Shown in pieces: positions 43,501 through 52,772 of a DNA stretch of 64,000 bases (position 1 is its first letter; the number at the start of each line of letters is the position of its first letter). The translations under genes and the position numbers were made by a program. The notes beneath the pieces were generated by a model that was not told the DNA's origin, did not search any database, and worked only from the letters and a program-made list of their open reading frames with translations. The DNA is from Flavobacteriaceae bacterium (lineage in GTDB: Bacteria; Bacteroidota; Bacteroidia; Flavobacteriales; Flavobacteriaceae): NCBI GenBank assembly GCA_027490305.1, contig JAIXYI010000088.1, positions 1-64,000 on the forward strand, given 5' to 3'.

Positions 43501-43641
43501 GGTGCGATGATCTTCGGAAACGTAAACAATCCGGAAGACAGCATCAACGAAGCGAAGAAAAGCGAACGGATGTACCACCTCCTCGAGCACGTCGGAACCA
43601 AGCCGAATGTGTTCTATCACGTCAAAGTTCGCAACGTCTAA
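40576..43641 (+). CDS. actB: Alternative complex III subunit ActB (iron-sulfur protein)
   Basis: A 1021-residue protein. A twin-arginine signal is at about residues 50-75 (TTRRDFLKFVGFSTAAASLAAC), so it should be exported folded. A large domain related to molybdopterin oxidoreductases but without cofactor-binding landmarks occupies ~100-700. The C-terminal ferredoxin-like part has four cysteine clusters: CTGCGACVIACHAE, CQHCNHAPCETVCP, CVGTRYCANNCPYK and CSLCIQ, for [4Fe-4S]/[3Fe-4S] centres. It lies between the heme subunit and the NrfD-type membrane subunits in the periplasmic arm. Confidence 0.95.
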   Translation: MSSNKKYWKSVEELNGNSSVVETLKNNEFVEPIPVEEFLGDKETLAASSTTRRDFLKFVGFSTAAASLAACEGPVKKSIPYVVQPESIIPGVWDFYATSAFDGFDFANILIKTREGRPIKIENNKLTGKEFAANARVHASVLSLYDSMRLKEPKINKQAASWKDVNAKVAASLAEAKASGKQVVLLTGTTASPSTDKLIAEFIAANPTAKHVVYDAVSSSEALDAFEMVYGERGLASYDFSKANTIVSIGADFLGDWQGGGYDKDYAQGRIPNKGNMSKHIQFESNMTLSGAAADKRVMASPYQQKMALVKIYNAIVGGAAAANLDGKVDAEVSKAIKQLQAAGSKALVVSGIQDVNAQLLVLAINQKLNSEALANATVRYIRKGSTKAVTQFLADLNAGNVHTVIMNGVNPAYSLPDGKAFESALKKAKLSVAFSLKEDETAAASTIAIGVPHYLEVWNDHMFVKGSYALVQPTIRPIFPATKQFQDALLSWMGKPGTFYDYIKANSAAYIAGSNWNQVLHDGLYGAPAIGLAGGTANFAGAASTLAGAAKPQGFELVLYTKTGLGDGQQANNPWLQEFPDPITRVSWDNYVTISRKDAEKAGIENWNVANGALDGNYVTIEVNGTKLENVPALIQPGQAEGTLGLALGYGKKAALKEDMQVGVNAYTLYKNFNDTQSAKITKTDGKHEFACVQLQRTLMGRGDIVKETTLDVFKSEKAEVWNPQPMVSLDHKEVAATSVDLWASFDDTLGPHFNLSIDLNACTGCGACVIACHAENNVPVVGKTEVRRSRDMHWLRIDRYYSSEDTFAADDKKKEEFDGLWGDKGSLGGFGELEHPADNPQVAFQPIMCQHCNHAPCETVCPVAATSHSRQGQNHMAYNRCVGTRYCANNCPYKVRRFNWFLYNQNDEFDFHMNDDLGRMVLNPDVNVRSRGVMEKCSLCIQKTQSTILTAKREGREVRKDEFETACSAACSSGAMIFGNVNNPEDSINEAKKSERMYHLLEHVGTKPNVFYHVKVRNV

Positions 43642-43673
43642 TCAAGAATTTATTAAGAAATACCTATTAGGAT

Positions 43674-45077
43674 ATGTCGTCGCACTACGAAGCACCCATT
43701 AGAAAACCGCTGGTCTTAGGTGATAAAACCTACCACGATGTGACCGTCGATGTCGCCGCTCCCGTCGAGGGTCGCGCTAATAAGCAGTGGTGGACTGTCT
43801 TCACCATAGCTCTGGTAGCCTTCCTCTGGGGAATTGGATGTATCACCTACACCATCTCGACCGGTATCGGTACGTGGGGATTGAACAAAACCGTCGGTTG
43901 GGCATGGGATATCACCAACTTCGTTTGGTGGGTAGGTATCGGTCACGCCGGAACCCTTATCTCGGCCGTATTGCTTCTCTTCCGTCAGAAGTGGCGGATG
44001 GCGATCAACCGTTCGGCAGAGGCGATGACCATCTTCTCGGTTGTTCAGGCCGGTTTGTTCCCGATCATCCACATGGGTCGTCCGTGGCTTGCCTACTGGG
44101 TACTTCCCATCCCGAACCAGTTCGGTTCCCTGTGGGTAAACTTTAACTCACCGCTTTTGTGGGACGTATTTGCGATTTCGACGTACCTCTCGGTTTCACT
44201 GGTATTCTGGTGGACGGGTCTCCTTCCTGATTTCGCCATGCTCCGCGACCGTGCGATTACACCATTCACAAAACGTATCTACAGCATACTGTCATTTGGT
44301 TGGTCAGGTCGCGCCAAAGACTGGCAGCGCTTCGAAGAAGTGTCGTTGGTTCTGGCCGGACTCGCAACCCCACTTGTACTTTCCGTACACACCATCGTAT
44401 CCTTTGACTTCGCCACCTCCGTTATTCCGGGATGGCATACCACCATCTTCCCTCCGTACTTCGTTGCAGGTGCGGTATTCTCCGGATTTGCGATGGTAAA
44501 CACCCTCCTCATCATCATGAGGAAAGTTTCGAACCTCGAAGCGTATATCACCATCCAGCATATCGAATTGATGAACATCATCATCATGATCACCGGGTCG
44601 ATCGTAGGTGTTGCCTACATCACCGAGTTGTTCATTGCCTGGTATTCAGGAGTAGAGTATGAGCAGTATGCGTTCCTCAACCGTGCGACCGGACCTTACT
44701 GGTGGTCATACTGGGCGATGATGACGTGTAACGTATTCTCGCCACAGTTCATGTGGTTCAAGAAGCTTCGTACGTCGATTATGTTCTCGTTCATCATCTC
44801 GATCGTCGTAAACATCGGTATGTGGTTTGAACGTTTCGTAATCATCGTGACATCGCTTCACCGCGATTACCTCGCCTCATCATGGACGATGTTCTCTCCA
44901 ACTTTCGTCGACATTGGTATCTTCATCGGAACGATCGGGTTCTTCTTCGTGTTGTTCCTGTTGTATGCCCGTACCTTCCCGGTTATTGCACAGGCGGAGG
45001 TGAAGACCATCCTGAAGTCGTCTGGTGACAACTATAAAAGAATAAGAGAAGCTAATAACGATTCGCATCATGAATAG
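43674..45077 (+). CDS. actC: Alternative complex III subunit ActC (NrfD-like)
   Basis: A 467-residue membrane protein with about ten helices of the NrfD/PsrC family. Visible: WWTVFTIALVAFLWGIGCITYTISTGIGTWGLN, FVWWVGIGHAGTLISAVLLLF, FPIIHMGRPWLAYWVLP, and LVLSVHTIVSFDFATSVIPGWHTTIFPPYFVAGAVFSG. It houses the quinol site in known ACIII structures. The coding end overlaps actD by 8 bases. Confidence 0.95.
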   Translation: MSSHYEAPIRKPLVLGDKTYHDVTVDVAAPVEGRANKQWWTVFTIALVAFLWGIGCITYTISTGIGTWGLNKTVGWAWDITNFVWWVGIGHAGTLISAVLLLFRQKWRMAINRSAEAMTIFSVVQAGLFPIIHMGRPWLAYWVLPIPNQFGSLWVNFNSPLLWDVFAISTYLSVSLVFWWTGLLPDFAMLRDRAITPFTKRIYSILSFGWSGRAKDWQRFEEVSLVLAGLATPLVLSVHTIVSFDFATSVIPGWHTTIFPPYFVAGAVFSGFAMVNTLLIIMRKVSNLEAYITIQHIELMNIIIMITGSIVGVAYITELFIAWYSGVEYEQYAFLNRATGPYWWSYWAMMTCNVFSPQFMWFKKLRTSIMFSFIISIVVNIGMWFERFVIIVTSLHRDYLASSWTMFSPTFVDIGIFIGTIGFFFVLFLLYARTFPVIAQAEVKTILKSSGDNYKRIREANNDSHHE

Positions 45078-45597
45078 TACCAAAGTCATTCACGCCATTT
45101 ACAACGATGACGATGTGTTGATGGACGCCGTCAAGAAGACGCGCGCTGCCCATCATCATATTGAAGAAGTGTATACGCCGTTTCCGGTTCACGGACTTGA
45201 CAAGGCGTTGGGACTTCCACATACCCGTCTGGCGATTTGTGCCTTCATCTACGGACTTTGCGGATTGTCGTTCGCTACCTGGATGATGTGGAACATCATG
45301 ATCAGCGATTGGCCTCAGAACATTGGAGGTAAACCAAGTTTCGCCTATTACCAGAACATGCCTGCCTTCGTGCCGGTTATGTTTGAGATGACGGTATTTT
45401 TTGCCGCGCACTTAATGGTAATCACGTTTTACATGAGAAGCCGCCTTTGGCCTTTCAAACAAGCGGAGAACCCGGATGTTCGTACAACCGATGACCACTT
45501 CCTGATGGAGGTGCCGGTGCACGACAACGAGGATGCGTTGGTTTCGTTCTTCCTGAACACAGGCGCGGTTGAAGTTAAAGTAATCGAAAAGCACTAA
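45070..45597 (+). CDS. actD: Alternative complex III subunit ActD (DUF3341)
   Basis: A 175-residue protein with a soluble N-terminal domain (KVIHAIYNDDDVLMDAVKKTRAAHHHIEEVYTPFPVHGLDKALGL) and two membrane helices (LAICAFIYGLCGLSFATWMM and MFEMTVFFAAHLMVITFYM). The DUF3341 composition and position between actC and actE define it. It is structural and carries no cofactor. Confidence 0.94.
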   Translation: MNSTKVIHAIYNDDDVLMDAVKKTRAAHHHIEEVYTPFPVHGLDKALGLPHTRLAICAFIYGLCGLSFATWMMWNIMISDWPQNIGGKPSFAYYQNMPAFVPVMFEMTVFFAAHLMVITFYMRSRLWPFKQAENPDVRTTDDHFLMEVPVHDNEDALVSFFLNTGAVEVKVIEKH

Positions 45598-45605
45598 GAC
45601 CAGAT

Positions 45606-46151
45606 ATGAAAAGCTTTTTCAAGATAGGGATGATGCTCGGCCTCGCGGCAACAGCGGTGTCATGCCATGACAAACAAGAGCCGAACTACCAATACATGCC
45701 CAATATGTATGAGTCGGTCGCATACGAGACATATTCAGAGTCCAAGGCATTCCGCGGAGACGGGCGTGAAGGTTTGGTGCCACCGGCCAACACCGTGAAA
45801 CGTGGTTTCGAAGTCTACGAATTTCCAAACACACCGGAAGGTAAAATAGCCTCAATGGCCAATTTGCCAAAAGATACAACCGCGGTTGATATGGAGAAAG
45901 CCAAGGTGCTCTTCGATGTATACTGCGGTATCTGCCACGGTGAGAAAGGTGACGGACAAGGGAACCTTGCCAAACGTGAGAAATTCGCGGGTGTACCGAG
46001 CTACAAAGACCGTAACATCACGGTCGGAAGCGTCTTCCACGTAGAAACCTACGGATTGAACTCGATGGGTTCTTATGCCAATCAGCTCAACCAAAAAGAG
46101 CGTTGGATGGTGGCGGCCTACGTCATGAAACTCAAAAGCGAACTTAAATAA
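45606..46151 (+). CDS. actE: Alternative complex III subunit ActE (mono-heme cytochrome c lipoprotein)
   Basis: A 181-residue lipoprotein (MKSFFKIGMMLGLAATAVSC, lipid on Cys20). One class I cytochrome c domain with CGICH at 107-111 and a probable Met axial ligand in LNSMGSYANQL. It is the electron exit of ACIII toward the oxidase. Eight bases separate it from actD and 14 from actF. Confidence 0.94.
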   Translation: MKSFFKIGMMLGLAATAVSCHDKQEPNYQYMPNMYESVAYETYSESKAFRGDGREGLVPPANTVKRGFEVYEFPNTPEGKIASMANLPKDTTAVDMEKAKVLFDVYCGICHGEKGDGQGNLAKREKFAGVPSYKDRNITVGSVFHVETYGLNSMGSYANQLNQKERWMVAAYVMKLKSELK

Positions 46152-46165
46152 AACAGATTTTCGAT

Positions 46166-47746
46166 ATGTATACATTTTCAAGCAAATTGAAAACCCTCGC
46201 TTTCGTACTGATGGTGCTTGGTGCACTCGGTATCGGATACGGTTTTTTGACTGCTCCCAAGAGCATCGAGGACGTAGAGAAAATTCTGTCTGAAGAAGAG
46301 GCACACCACGGAGGTGGACACGGCGGCGGACATGAAGTAACCCCTGCCAGTACAGTAAACGGACTCATACCAGCCGAAGAAGCACATGAGGGTCATGAGG
46401 CAGCTACTGCACCGGCCCATGAAAGTGCTCCATCTGAAACAAAAGCGGAAGCTACAACCCCTGCAGTAGCAGAGGGAACGGCAACTGCCACAGAGGCAAA
46501 AGCCGATTCTGTTGCGCCTGCTGCCGAGCATACAGCAGTGGCCGAGACAGCGCACGCTGAAGAACCGGCACACGCGGAAGCGCACGGACATGAAGTGTCG
46601 GCTGCCGATGCGGAAAAAGAACACAAGGAACACTTGGAGCATGTGTTTCACCAATTGCAGAACAAGCCTTGGGCGGCCTTATATGTAGGCTGTATCTTCA
46701 TGATGCTGATTTCGCTTGGCGTTTTGGCGTTCTACGGCATACAACAAGTGGCGCAGGCGGGATGGTCTCCTGTCTTGTTCCGGGTGATGGAAGGTATCAC
46801 GGCTTATTTGCCGGTCGGTTCTATCATTTTCTTCGTATTGCTGATATTGGCTGCGACGGGCAAACACCATTTGTTTATTTGGTTGCAGGAAGGTGTCACT
46901 GACCCGAAGAGTCCGAACTATGATGAGATGATTGCCGGTAAGTCGGGTTATCTGAACGCAACATTCTGGTTGATCCGTGCGGCTATTTTCCTTGCAGGAT
47001 GGAATGCCTATCGTTGGCTGTCCCGTCGCAACGGACTCGCGCAGGACGAAGCAAACGATGACAGCAACTACAAACGCAATTTCAAATTGTCGGCTGGGTT
47101 CCTGGTATTCTTTATCGTATCAGAATCCATCATGGCGTGGGACTGGATCATGTCGGTTGACCCACACTGGTTCAGTACACTTTTCGGATGGTATGTTTTC
47201 GCGAGTTTCTTCGTAAGCGGCATCACCATGATTGCGATGGTGACGTTTATCCTGAAATCGCAGGGCTATCTGCCATTCGTAAACAACAGCCACATCCATG
47301 ACCTTGCGAAGTTCATGTTCGGTATCAGCGTTTTCTGGACCTACCTTTGGTTCTCCCAGTTCATGCTTATCTGGTATTCCAACATTCCAGAAGAGGTTAC
47401 CTACTTCAAAGTACGTATCGAAAACTTCGGTATCACATTCTGGGGTGCGTTCGCACTGAACTTTATCCTTCCGATCCTCATCCTCATCAACAGCGATTTC
47501 AAACGTCTTACGTGGATTGTCGTGATGGCGGGTATCATCATCCTATTCGGTCACTATGTAGATTTCTACAACATGATCATGCCGGCTACGGTGGGCGATC
47601 GTTGGTTCATGGGAGCTGCTGAAATCGGGGCGTTGGCCTTCTTCGCAGGACTCTTCATCTTCGTGGTGTTTACCGCATTGACGAAGGCACCGCTACTCGC
47701 AAAACGGAATCCGTTTATTGAGGAAAGTAAACATTTTCATTATTAA
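46166..47746 (+). CDS. actF: Alternative complex III subunit ActF (NrfD-like) with His/Ala-rich loop
   Basis: A 526-residue membrane protein. The first helix (LAFVLMVLGALGIGYGFL) is followed by an unusual ~110-residue low-complexity segment (about 45-155) rich in His, Ala, Glu and Thr, with HHGGGHGGGHE and AHAEEPAHAEAHGHE, before the remaining ~9 helices (PWAALYVGCIFMMLISLGVLAF onward). The core matches the ActF quinol oxidoreductase subunit. The loop could bind metal or be a flexible spacer. It reads into coxB after 22 bases. Confidence 0.92.
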   Translation: MYTFSSKLKTLAFVLMVLGALGIGYGFLTAPKSIEDVEKILSEEEAHHGGGHGGGHEVTPASTVNGLIPAEEAHEGHEAATAPAHESAPSETKAEATTPAVAEGTATATEAKADSVAPAAEHTAVAETAHAEEPAHAEAHGHEVSAADAEKEHKEHLEHVFHQLQNKPWAALYVGCIFMMLISLGVLAFYGIQQVAQAGWSPVLFRVMEGITAYLPVGSIIFFVLLILAATGKHHLFIWLQEGVTDPKSPNYDEMIAGKSGYLNATFWLIRAAIFLAGWNAYRWLSRRNGLAQDEANDDSNYKRNFKLSAGFLVFFIVSESIMAWDWIMSVDPHWFSTLFGWYVFASFFVSGITMIAMVTFILKSQGYLPFVNNSHIHDLAKFMFGISVFWTYLWFSQFMLIWYSNIPEEVTYFKVRIENFGITFWGAFALNFILPILILINSDFKRLTWIVVMAGIIILFGHYVDFYNMIMPATVGDRWFMGAAEIGALAFFAGLFIFVVFTALTKAPLLAKRNPFIEESKHFHY

Positions 47747-47768
47747 TATTCCTAAAGTATAGATACAG

Positions 47769-48974
47769 ATGAATAGTTTGTTGGTGATTGTTGTTTTAGT
47801 CCTTTTGGCGGTTGCCCTCTGGCAACTGACCAAGATTTTCGACCTCACGCACGTCAGCGCCGGGAAGGAAAAGGACGACTCCCAGGTGGCAAACGACAAG
47901 GACAATAACATCCAGGGCTACCTGATGTTTGGTTTCCTGGCGTTCATTTACATCTTTACGATCTATTCGATGTATGCATGGGGTGGACTTGTATTAGGCA
48001 AGTCAGCATCTGCACACGGTCCGGAGATCGATCGTCTGATGGGAATTTCACTTGTATTGATTTTTATCGTACAGGCCGTAACGCAGGTATTGCTCCACTA
48101 TTTCGCTTTCAAGTACCGCGGGAACAAAGATCGCAAGGCCCTGTTCTTCGCTGATAACGACAAGCTTGAGTTTATTTGGTCGGTTATCCCGGCAGTCGTT
48201 CTGGCCGGTCTGATCATCTATGGTCTGTATGCCTGGACAAACATCATGTTTGTAAATGAGGATGAGGAAGAAGTAGTCGTCGTAGAGTTATACGCAAAGC
48301 AGTTCCAGTGGGAAGCTCGTTATTCCGGTAGCGACAACAAACTCGGTAAAGCGAACGTACGCCTTATCGAAGGTGTGAACACCCTGGGTGTCGATATGAC
48401 CGATCCGAATGCGCAGGATGACAAAGTAGTATCCGAGCTGCACCTTCCGAAAGGTAAAAAGATCCTGTTCAAGATGCGTTCGCAAGACGTATTGCACTCT
48501 GCCTACATGCCACACTTCCGCGCCCAGATGAACTGTGTGCCGGGTATGGTAACGCAATTCGCCTTCACCCCGACCATGACCACGCAAGAGATGCGCGAAG
48601 ACGGTGCCATCATGAAGAAAGTGGCGCATATCAACGAAATCCGTAGCAAGAAAAGTGTGCAGTTACAGGCAGAAGGAAAGTCGCCGCTTGATCCGTATAC
48701 TTTCGACTACCTTTTGCTGTGTAATAAAATTTGTGGGGCATCCCACTACAACATGCAGATGAAGATCGTCGTTGAGAGCGAGGCTGACTTCCGCAAATGG
48801 CTTGACGGTCAGAAAACAGTTGCACAGGCAGTGAAAGAAGACAAAGAGAAAGCAGCCGCTGAAGCAGCACCTGCGCCATCTGAAACCCCTTCTACTCCTG
48901 CTGACTCGACAGCCAAACCGGCCCCAGCCGAGAAGAAGCCGACTGTCACTGCCCAACTTATCAGAAAAAAATAA
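47769..48974 (+). CDS. coxB: Cytochrome c oxidase subunit II
   Basis: A 401-residue subunit II. An N-terminal helix (LLVIVVLVLLAVALWQL) is followed by two more (YLMFGFLAFIYIFTIYSMY and FIWSVIPAVVLAGLIIYGLY) and a periplasmic cupredoxin domain. CuA ligands are seen in DVLHSAYMPHFRAQM and C318-x3-C322-x3-H with a Met (CNKICGASHYNMQM). The last ~45 residues are a Pro/Ala/Lys tail (APAPSETPSTPADSTAK...). No attached heme c domain, consistent with direct electron delivery from ACIII. Confidence 0.96.
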   Translation: MNSLLVIVVLVLLAVALWQLTKIFDLTHVSAGKEKDDSQVANDKDNNIQGYLMFGFLAFIYIFTIYSMYAWGGLVLGKSASAHGPEIDRLMGISLVLIFIVQAVTQVLLHYFAFKYRGNKDRKALFFADNDKLEFIWSVIPAVVLAGLIIYGLYAWTNIMFVNEDEEEVVVVELYAKQFQWEARYSGSDNKLGKANVRLIEGVNTLGVDMTDPNAQDDKVVSELHLPKGKKILFKMRSQDVLHSAYMPHFRAQMNCVPGMVTQFAFTPTMTTQEMREDGAIMKKVAHINEIRSKKSVQLQAEGKSPLDPYTFDYLLLCNKICGASHYNMQMKIVVESEADFRKWLDGQKTVAQAVKEDKEKAAAEAAPAPSETPSTPADSTAKPAPAEKKPTVTAQLIRKK

Positions 48975-49000
48975 CGTACTTTATAAATCCGAACTAACGT

Positions 49001-50827
49001 ATGTCAGCATTAGCTCACACCCACGAACACGACCATGCACATGACCATGCACACGACCACGGGCATGAGCATGAACATCACCACAAGGATACGTTCATAA
49101 CGAAGTACATTTTCAGCATAGACCACAAGATGATCGCCAAACAATACCTGATCACGGGTATCGTCATGGGTATCATCGGTGTAGGTATGTCACTTCTCTT
49201 CAGGATGCAATTGGCGTGGCCGGAAGAATCTTTCGGTGCGTTCAAATTCTTCCTTGGAGAAAGGCTAGCACCTGGAGGAGTAATGCGTAATGACATTTAT
49301 CTGGCTTTGGTGACCATCCACGGTACGATCATGGTATTCTTCGTACTGACGGCAGGCCTCAGCGGAACCTTCTCTAACCTGCTTATTCCGCTGCAGGTAG
49401 GAGCCCGTGATATGGCGTCCGGCTTCCTTAACATGATTTCATACTGGCTCTTCTTCCTGTCGAGCGTTGTAATGGTTTGCTCCCTTTTCGTCGAGTCAGG
49501 ACCGGCCTCCGCAGGTTGGACGATCTACCCACCATTGAGTGCCCTGCCACAGGCAATCCCGGGTTCAGGAATGGGTATGACGCTTTGGTTGGTATCGATG
49601 GCGATCTTTATCGCTTCGTCACTGATGGGATCACTGAACTACATCGTAACCGTCATCAACCTCCGTACAAAAGGGATGTCGATGACACGCCTTCCGCTTA
49701 CCGTATGGGCGTTTTTCATCACGGCGGTAATCGGTGTGATTTCGTTTCCGGTACTGTTGTCAGCAGCGTTGATGCTCATCATGGACCGTAGTTTTGGTAC
49801 GTCTTTCTTCCTCTCTGATATCTACATCGCAGGTGAGGTATTGCACAACCAGGGCGGTTCACCGGTATTGTTCGAACACCTTTTCTGGTTCCTCGGACAC
49901 CCAGAAGTATACATCGTACTTTTGCCTGCACTCGGCATCACGTCTGAGGTAATCGCGACAAACTCACGTAAGCCAATCTTCGGATACCGTGCGATGATTG
50001 CGTCTATCCTGGCGATCGCCTTCCTGTCGACCATCGTATGGGGTCACCATATGTTCATCTCAGGTATGAACCCGTTCCTCGGCTCGGTGTTTACCTTCAC
50101 CACGCTGTTGATCGCGATCCCGTCTGCGGTAAAGGCATTCAACTACATCACTACACTTTGGAAAGGAAACCTGCAGTTGAACCCCGCGATGTTGTTCTCT
50201 ATCGGACTCGTTTCGACGTTCATCACAGGGGGTCTTACCGGTATTATCCTTGGTGACAGTACGCTTGACATCAACGTACACGACACCTACTTCGTTGTGG
50301 CCCACTTCCACTTGGTAATGGGTATCTCGGCCTTGTATGGAATGTTCGCGGGAATCTACCACTGGTATCCAAAATTGTTTGGCCGTATGTTGGACAAAAC
50401 GATGGGGTATATCCACTTCTGGGTGACTGCGATTTGTGCGTATGGGGTATTTTTCCCGATGCACTTTATCGGACTCGCGGGTCTGCCACGTCGTTACTAT
50501 ACCAACTCGAACTTCCCACTGTTCGACGATCTTCAGAATGTGAACGTGGTAATCACCTCGTTTGCCCTGATTGGAGGCGCCTTCCAGTTGGTATTCCTGT
50601 TCAACTTCTTCTATAGCATGTTCTACGGTAAGCGTACACCTCAGAACCCATGGCGTTCGAATACGCTCGAATGGACGGCGCCGGTGGAGCACATCCACGG
50701 TAACTGGCCAGGAGAGATTCCTGAAGTACACCGTTGGCCGTATGATTACAGCAAACCAGGTCACGATGAAGACTTTGTTCCGCAGAACGTACCGATGAAA
50801 CCAGGCGAGGAACACCTCGCACACTAA
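49001..50827 (+). CDS. coxA: Cytochrome c oxidase subunit I with His-rich N-terminus
   Basis: A 608-residue heme-copper oxidase core. Twelve helices; the heme a ligand region [15 protein letters not shown], the Tyr-His crosslink region [17 protein letters not shown], the CuB histidines [10 protein letters not shown], and the heme ligands [15 protein letters not shown]. Residues 6-28 form an extreme His tail (13 His in 23 residues, alternating with Asp, Glu, Ala), probably cytoplasmic and metal-binding. Subunits III/IV are not in this window. Terminator follows at 50832. Confidence 0.97.
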   Translation: MSALAHTHEHDHAHDHAHDHGHEHEHHHKDTFITKYIFSIDHKMIAKQYLITGIVMGIIGVGMSLLFRMQLAWPEESFGAFKFFLGERLAPGGVMRNDIYLALVTIHGTIMVFFVLTAGLSGTFSNLLIPLQVGARDMASGFLNMISYWLFFLSSVVMVCSLFVESGPASAGWTIYPPLSALPQAIPGSGMGMTLWLVSMAIFIASSLMGSLNYIVTVINLRTKGMSMTRLPLTVWAFFITAVIGVISFPVLLSAALMLIMDRSFGTSFFLSDIYIAGEVLHNQGGSPVLFEHLFWFLGHPEVYIVLLPALGITSEVIATNSRKPIFGYRAMIASILAIAFLSTIVWGHHMFISGMNPFLGSVFTFTTLLIAIPSAVKAFNYITTLWKGNLQLNPAMLFSIGLVSTFITGGLTGIILGDSTLDINVHDTYFVVAHFHLVMGISALYGMFAGIYHWYPKLFGRMLDKTMGYIHFWVTAICAYGVFFPMHFIGLAGLPRRYYTNSNFPLFDDLQNVNVVITSFALIGGAFQLVFLFNFFYSMFYGKRTPQNPWRSNTLEWTAPVEHIHGNWPGEIPEVHRWPYDYSKPGHDEDFVPQNVPMKPGEEHLAH

Positions 50828-50831
50828 TAGC

Positions 50832-50859
50832 AAAAGCCTCCTCACCAGGAGGCTTTTTT
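50832..50859 (+). terminator. Terminator of the act-cox operon
   Basis: AAAAGCCTCCT CACC AGGAGGCTTTTTT, an 11-bp stem with T-run, four bases after the coxA stop. Confidence 0.85.
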
Positions 50860-50917
50860 CATTTGAAGCGTCGGGAATTTGGGATTCGTCGATCCGGCTT
50901 TCATCGACCGATTCTGT

Positions 50918-50925
50918 TATCTTTG
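50918..50925 (+). promoter_or_regulatory. ruvB -7 box, placed for a nearly leaderless transcript
   Basis: TATCTTTG ends only five bases before the ruvB ATG (50931), so initiation a few bases downstream would fall at or next to the start codon. No good -33 TTG. Confidence 0.5.
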
Positions 50926-50930
50926 TCAAT

Positions 50931-51944
50931 ATGAATCCGAATCTCGATCCGTCCAAGAACCCAGAAGAGTTCGACATCGAACGCAAGCTACGGCCCCTGT
51001 CATTTGACGATTTTGCCGGCCAGGATCAGGTGCTAGAGAACCTGAAGGTGTTCGTCGGCGCGGCGAACCTGCGGCGCGAAGCACTCGATCATACGCTTTT
51101 TCATGGCCCTCCCGGCTTGGGGAAAACGACCCTGGCCAACATTCTCGCCAATGAACTGGGGGTTGGGATAAAGATTACCTCAGGACCCGTGCTCGACAAA
51201 CCAGGTGACCTGGCAGGTCTCCTCACCAATCTCGAAGAACGCGATGTGCTGTTCATTGATGAAATCCATCGTTTAAGCCCGGTCGTAGAGGAATACCTCT
51301 ATTCGGCCATGGAGGATTTCAGGATCGACATCATGATTGAATCGGGTCCGAATGCACGATCGGTTCAGATTACGCTCAATCCATTTACGCTGGTCGGTGC
51401 CACCACCCGTTCCGGCTTGTTGACGGCCCCTATGCGGGCACGCTTCGGTATCCAAAGCCGACTACAATACTATACCACTGAACTATTGACGACGATCGTG
51501 GAGCGCTCGGCTACCATCCTCAACGTGGGCATCACAATGGAAGCCGCCATCGAAATCGCGGGTAGAAGTCGGGGTACACCACGTATCGCCAATGCACTCC
51601 TTCGTCGGGTGCGCGATTTCGCCCAAATGAAAGGAAACGGTAGCATCGACATCGAAATCGCCCGTTACGCGTTGAAAGCACTGCATGTGGATGCGCACGG
51701 TTTGGATGAGATGGACAATAAAATCCTGCTCACCATCATCGAGAAGTTCAAAGGCGGCCCTGTCGGTTTGTCGACGCTAGCCACGGCCGTATCCGAGAAT
51801 GGAGAAACGATAGAAGAGGTCTACGAGCCGTTCCTCATACAGGAAGGTTTCATCACCCGTACGCCGAGAGGACGTGAAGTGACGGAAAAAGCCTACCGAC
51901 ACCTGGGCAAAATCCGAACAGATTATCAGGGCGGACTATTTTAA
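50931..51944 (+). CDS. ruvB: Holliday junction branch migration helicase RuvB
   Basis: A 337-residue AAA+ motor. Walker [12 protein letters not shown], Walker [10 protein letters not shown], sensor 1 GATTRSG, the Arg finger region MRARFG and a C-terminal winged helix ([25 protein letters not shown]). With RuvA, encoded about 6 kb downstream, it drives branch migration. The start at [14 protein letters not shown] agrees with the family; a promoter box sits directly before it. Confidence 0.97.
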   Translation: MNPNLDPSKNPEEFDIERKLRPLSFDDFAGQDQVLENLKVFVGAANLRREALDHTLFHGPPGLGKTTLANILANELGVGIKITSGPVLDKPGDLAGLLTNLEERDVLFIDEIHRLSPVVEEYLYSAMEDFRIDIMIESGPNARSVQITLNPFTLVGATTRSGLLTAPMRARFGIQSRLQYYTTELLTTIVERSATILNVGITMEAAIEIAGRSRGTPRIANALLRRVRDFAQMKGNGSIDIEIARYALKALHVDAHGLDEMDNKILLTIIEKFKGGPVGLSTLATAVSENGETIEEVYEPFLIQEGFITRTPRGREVTEKAYRHLGKIRTDYQGGLF

Positions 51945-51953
51945 CGCATCGCT

Positions 51954-52769
51954 ATGAGAGCATTTATTTTCACCCTGGCCCTGTTGGCATCCACCGTTGT
52001 CTTCGGCCAACGTGATGTCAGGGCATTGAAATACGGAAAAGAAAAGCAACAATACCTCGACCTCTTCCTTCCGAAAACGGTCACACGCGACACCCCTGTG
52101 CTGGTACTGCTGCACGGCGGTGCCTGGTCGATGGGCGGGAACGAGTATACCGACAAACATGCGCGCGACCTTCGCGATCGGGGCATTATCGTCGCAAATG
52201 TCGACTACCGCTATGTGTCGAATACAATAAGCGGAAAGAACCTGATCGACGACATCGATAGCGCCATCACCTTCCTGAAGTTTGTGTCGAAGGAATACGG
52301 TTTCGGTAAGACGAAGATCCACATTGGCGGTATCAGCGCCGGTGCCCATCTGGCCCTGTTATATGGTTACACCCACCCAGGCATCCTTTCGATCAGCGCA
52401 CTGTGTGCCCCTTCCCGCATGGACGGTGCCGAAGCCATTGCCTTTATAAAGAAGAATGGCCACCTTGACATTATCGAAAAAGTGGCAGGCGCGAAATTCA
52501 ACGAAACCGGACCCAATCCGGCGTTTGAGAGCATCAGTCCGTACAACCGCATAACCGACGTTCCCACCTTGCTCATTCACGGAGACGCCGATCCACTCGT
52601 TCCCGTTGAACTCTCCAGGGCCTTTTTCGCCCGTTTGCAGGAGTTGAAAGTCGATGCGAAACTCGAGATTCGAAAAGGGTCGGCACACGACGCCGGCATG
52701 AACAATGCCGATTACGAAGCGCAGAATCTCAGCGCCATCATCGACTGGATCCGAACCCACAATCACTGA
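51954..52769 (+). CDS. Exported alpha/beta hydrolase (esterase/lipase-like)
   Basis: A 271-residue protein with signal peptide MRAFIFTLALLASTVVFGQ. Oxyanion motif LLHGGAW, nucleophile elbow GGISAGAHL (GxSxG), acid in HGDADPLVP and His in GSAHDAGM complete the catalytic triad, typical of the BD-FAE/acetyl-esterase group (hormone-sensitive-lipase-like HGG). Probably periplasmic; it may deacetylate or deacylate small esters or glycans. Ten bases after ruvB and four before queG, so co-transcribed. Confidence 0.9.
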   Translation: MRAFIFTLALLASTVVFGQRDVRALKYGKEKQQYLDLFLPKTVTRDTPVLVLLHGGAWSMGGNEYTDKHARDLRDRGIIVANVDYRYVSNTISGKNLIDDIDSAITFLKFVSKEYGFGKTKIHIGGISAGAHLALLYGYTHPGILSISALCAPSRMDGAEAIAFIKKNGHLDIIEKVAGAKFNETGPNPAFESISPYNRITDVPTLLIHGDADPLVPVELSRAFFARLQELKVDAKLEIRKGSAHDAGMNNADYEAQNLSAIIDWIRTHNH

Positions 52770-52772
52770 TCG

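Noticed and set aside
50060..50986. 308-codon leftward frame across the end of coxA and start of ruvB
   Set aside because: Overlaps two certain genes and the operon terminator; no homology signal.
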